A stretch of DNA of 36,077 bases from Sphingomonadaceae bacterium (GTDB taxonomy: Bacteria; Pseudomonadota; Alphaproteobacteria; Sphingomonadales; Sphingomonadaceae), in NCBI GenBank assembly GCA_947476425.1, contig CANJQJ010000031.1, positions 1 to 36,077 of the forward strand, written 5' to 3'. The notes beneath the pieces are model-generated. The model searched no databases, had not been told where the DNA came from, and was given only the letters and a program-made list of their open reading frames with translations. Shown in pieces: positions 35,938-36,077 of this stretch. Each line of letters opens with the position of its first letter. Position 1 is the stretch's first letter. The translations under genes were made by a program, and so were the position numbers.

Positions 35938-36077
35938 GGTCAGGACTCATTGATCACAACCAGAAGATGACGGTAGCGGCGATTGCGATGGCGGACATGA
36001 AGGTGTGGGCGCAGCGATCATATCGGGTGTGAATGCGCCGCCAGTCCTTGATTTTGGCGAACAGGTTTTCGATCAAG
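35938..36077 (-). mobile_element. End of an IS5-family insertion sequence, cut by the window edge
   Basis: Immediately after the SapC stop codon the sequence GGTCAGGACTCATTGATCA looks like a terminal inverted repeat of an IS5-type (IS427-like) element. It encloses the C-terminal part of a transposase on the minus strand. The rest of the element and the other end are outside the window, so target duplication cannot be checked. Confidence 0.75.
35954..36077 (-). CDS. Transposase, IS5 family, C-terminal 40 residues (partial)
   Basis: The last 40 residues read LIENLFAKIKDWRRIHTRYD, then a hydrophobic end and stop. The E in ENLFAKIK plus RRIHTRYD is the DDE-domain C-terminal signature of IS5/IS427-group transposases (ENxFxxLKxxRRIATRYDK). 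The N-terminal part lies beyond the right edge. Too little is present to say whether the element is intact. Confidence 0.85.
   Translation of the reverse strand, partial: LIENLFAKIKDWRRIHTRYDRCAHTFMSAIAIAATVIFWL

Overview
The window looks like chromosomal DNA from a sphingomonad alphaproteobacterium (Sphingomonas or a near relative). The reasons are its high GC content and its gene types: paired SPOR-domain proteins, an exosortase A (XrtA) exopolysaccharide locus of the Sphingomonas type, a SapC-family protein, a DUF3089 hydrolase and a pyrB/pyrC' pair. Several families of dispersed palindromic repeats sit at operon ends. The genus is inferred from gene content only.

Layout. 1-4.1 kb: a ParA-like ATPase and a small ribbon-helix-helix (RHH) protein lie between two exported SPOR-domain repeat proteins. 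4.1-6.5 kb (minus): pyrB and a dihydroorotase homologue that has lost its metal ligands, separated by tandem hairpin repeats. 6.6-9.0 kb: a secreted CHAP protein, then ruvX and a membrane-anchored DUF3089 hydrolase. 9.1-12.4 kb: the gatCAB amidotransferase operon. 12.4-15.3 kb: a trypsin-like protease that runs out of frame into the C-terminal part of an ATPase, then a family 2 glycosyltransferase. 15.6-18.6 kb: an alpha/beta hydrolase, a PRC-barrel membrane protein, a DUF3775 protein and a ferredoxin reductase. 18.8 kb: tRNA-Met, followed by two more AT-rich genes (isochorismatase fold and GNAT). 20.3-21.3 kb: trxB. 21.3-31.4 kb: the XrtA locus. 31.6-36.1 kb: a DEAD-box helicase, a small exported protein, an FAD-linked oxidase, a SapC-family protein and the end of an IS5-type transposase.

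The XrtA genes (acyl carrier protein, AMP-forming ligase, PLP decarboxylase, outer-membrane export lipoprotein, FemAB-like protein, glycosyltransferase, exosortase fused to EpsI, amidotransferase) would together make and export an exopolysaccharide and sort PEP-CTERM proteins. No PEP-CTERM substrate is encoded here.

The most notable observations are two gene-joining events. At about 25.35 kb the start of the chain-length determinant gene is fused in frame to the C-terminal DUF3473 part of the polysaccharide deacetylase, and the genes expected between them are absent. At about 13.6 kb the end of a serine protease gene is joined out of frame to an ATPase gene at its Walker B motif. Both could be real deletions or assembly collapses; reads across the junctions would decide. 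The pseudo-dihydroorotase, the 36-bp hairpin array inside the pyr operon and the ParA/RHH/SPOR module also deserve a second look.
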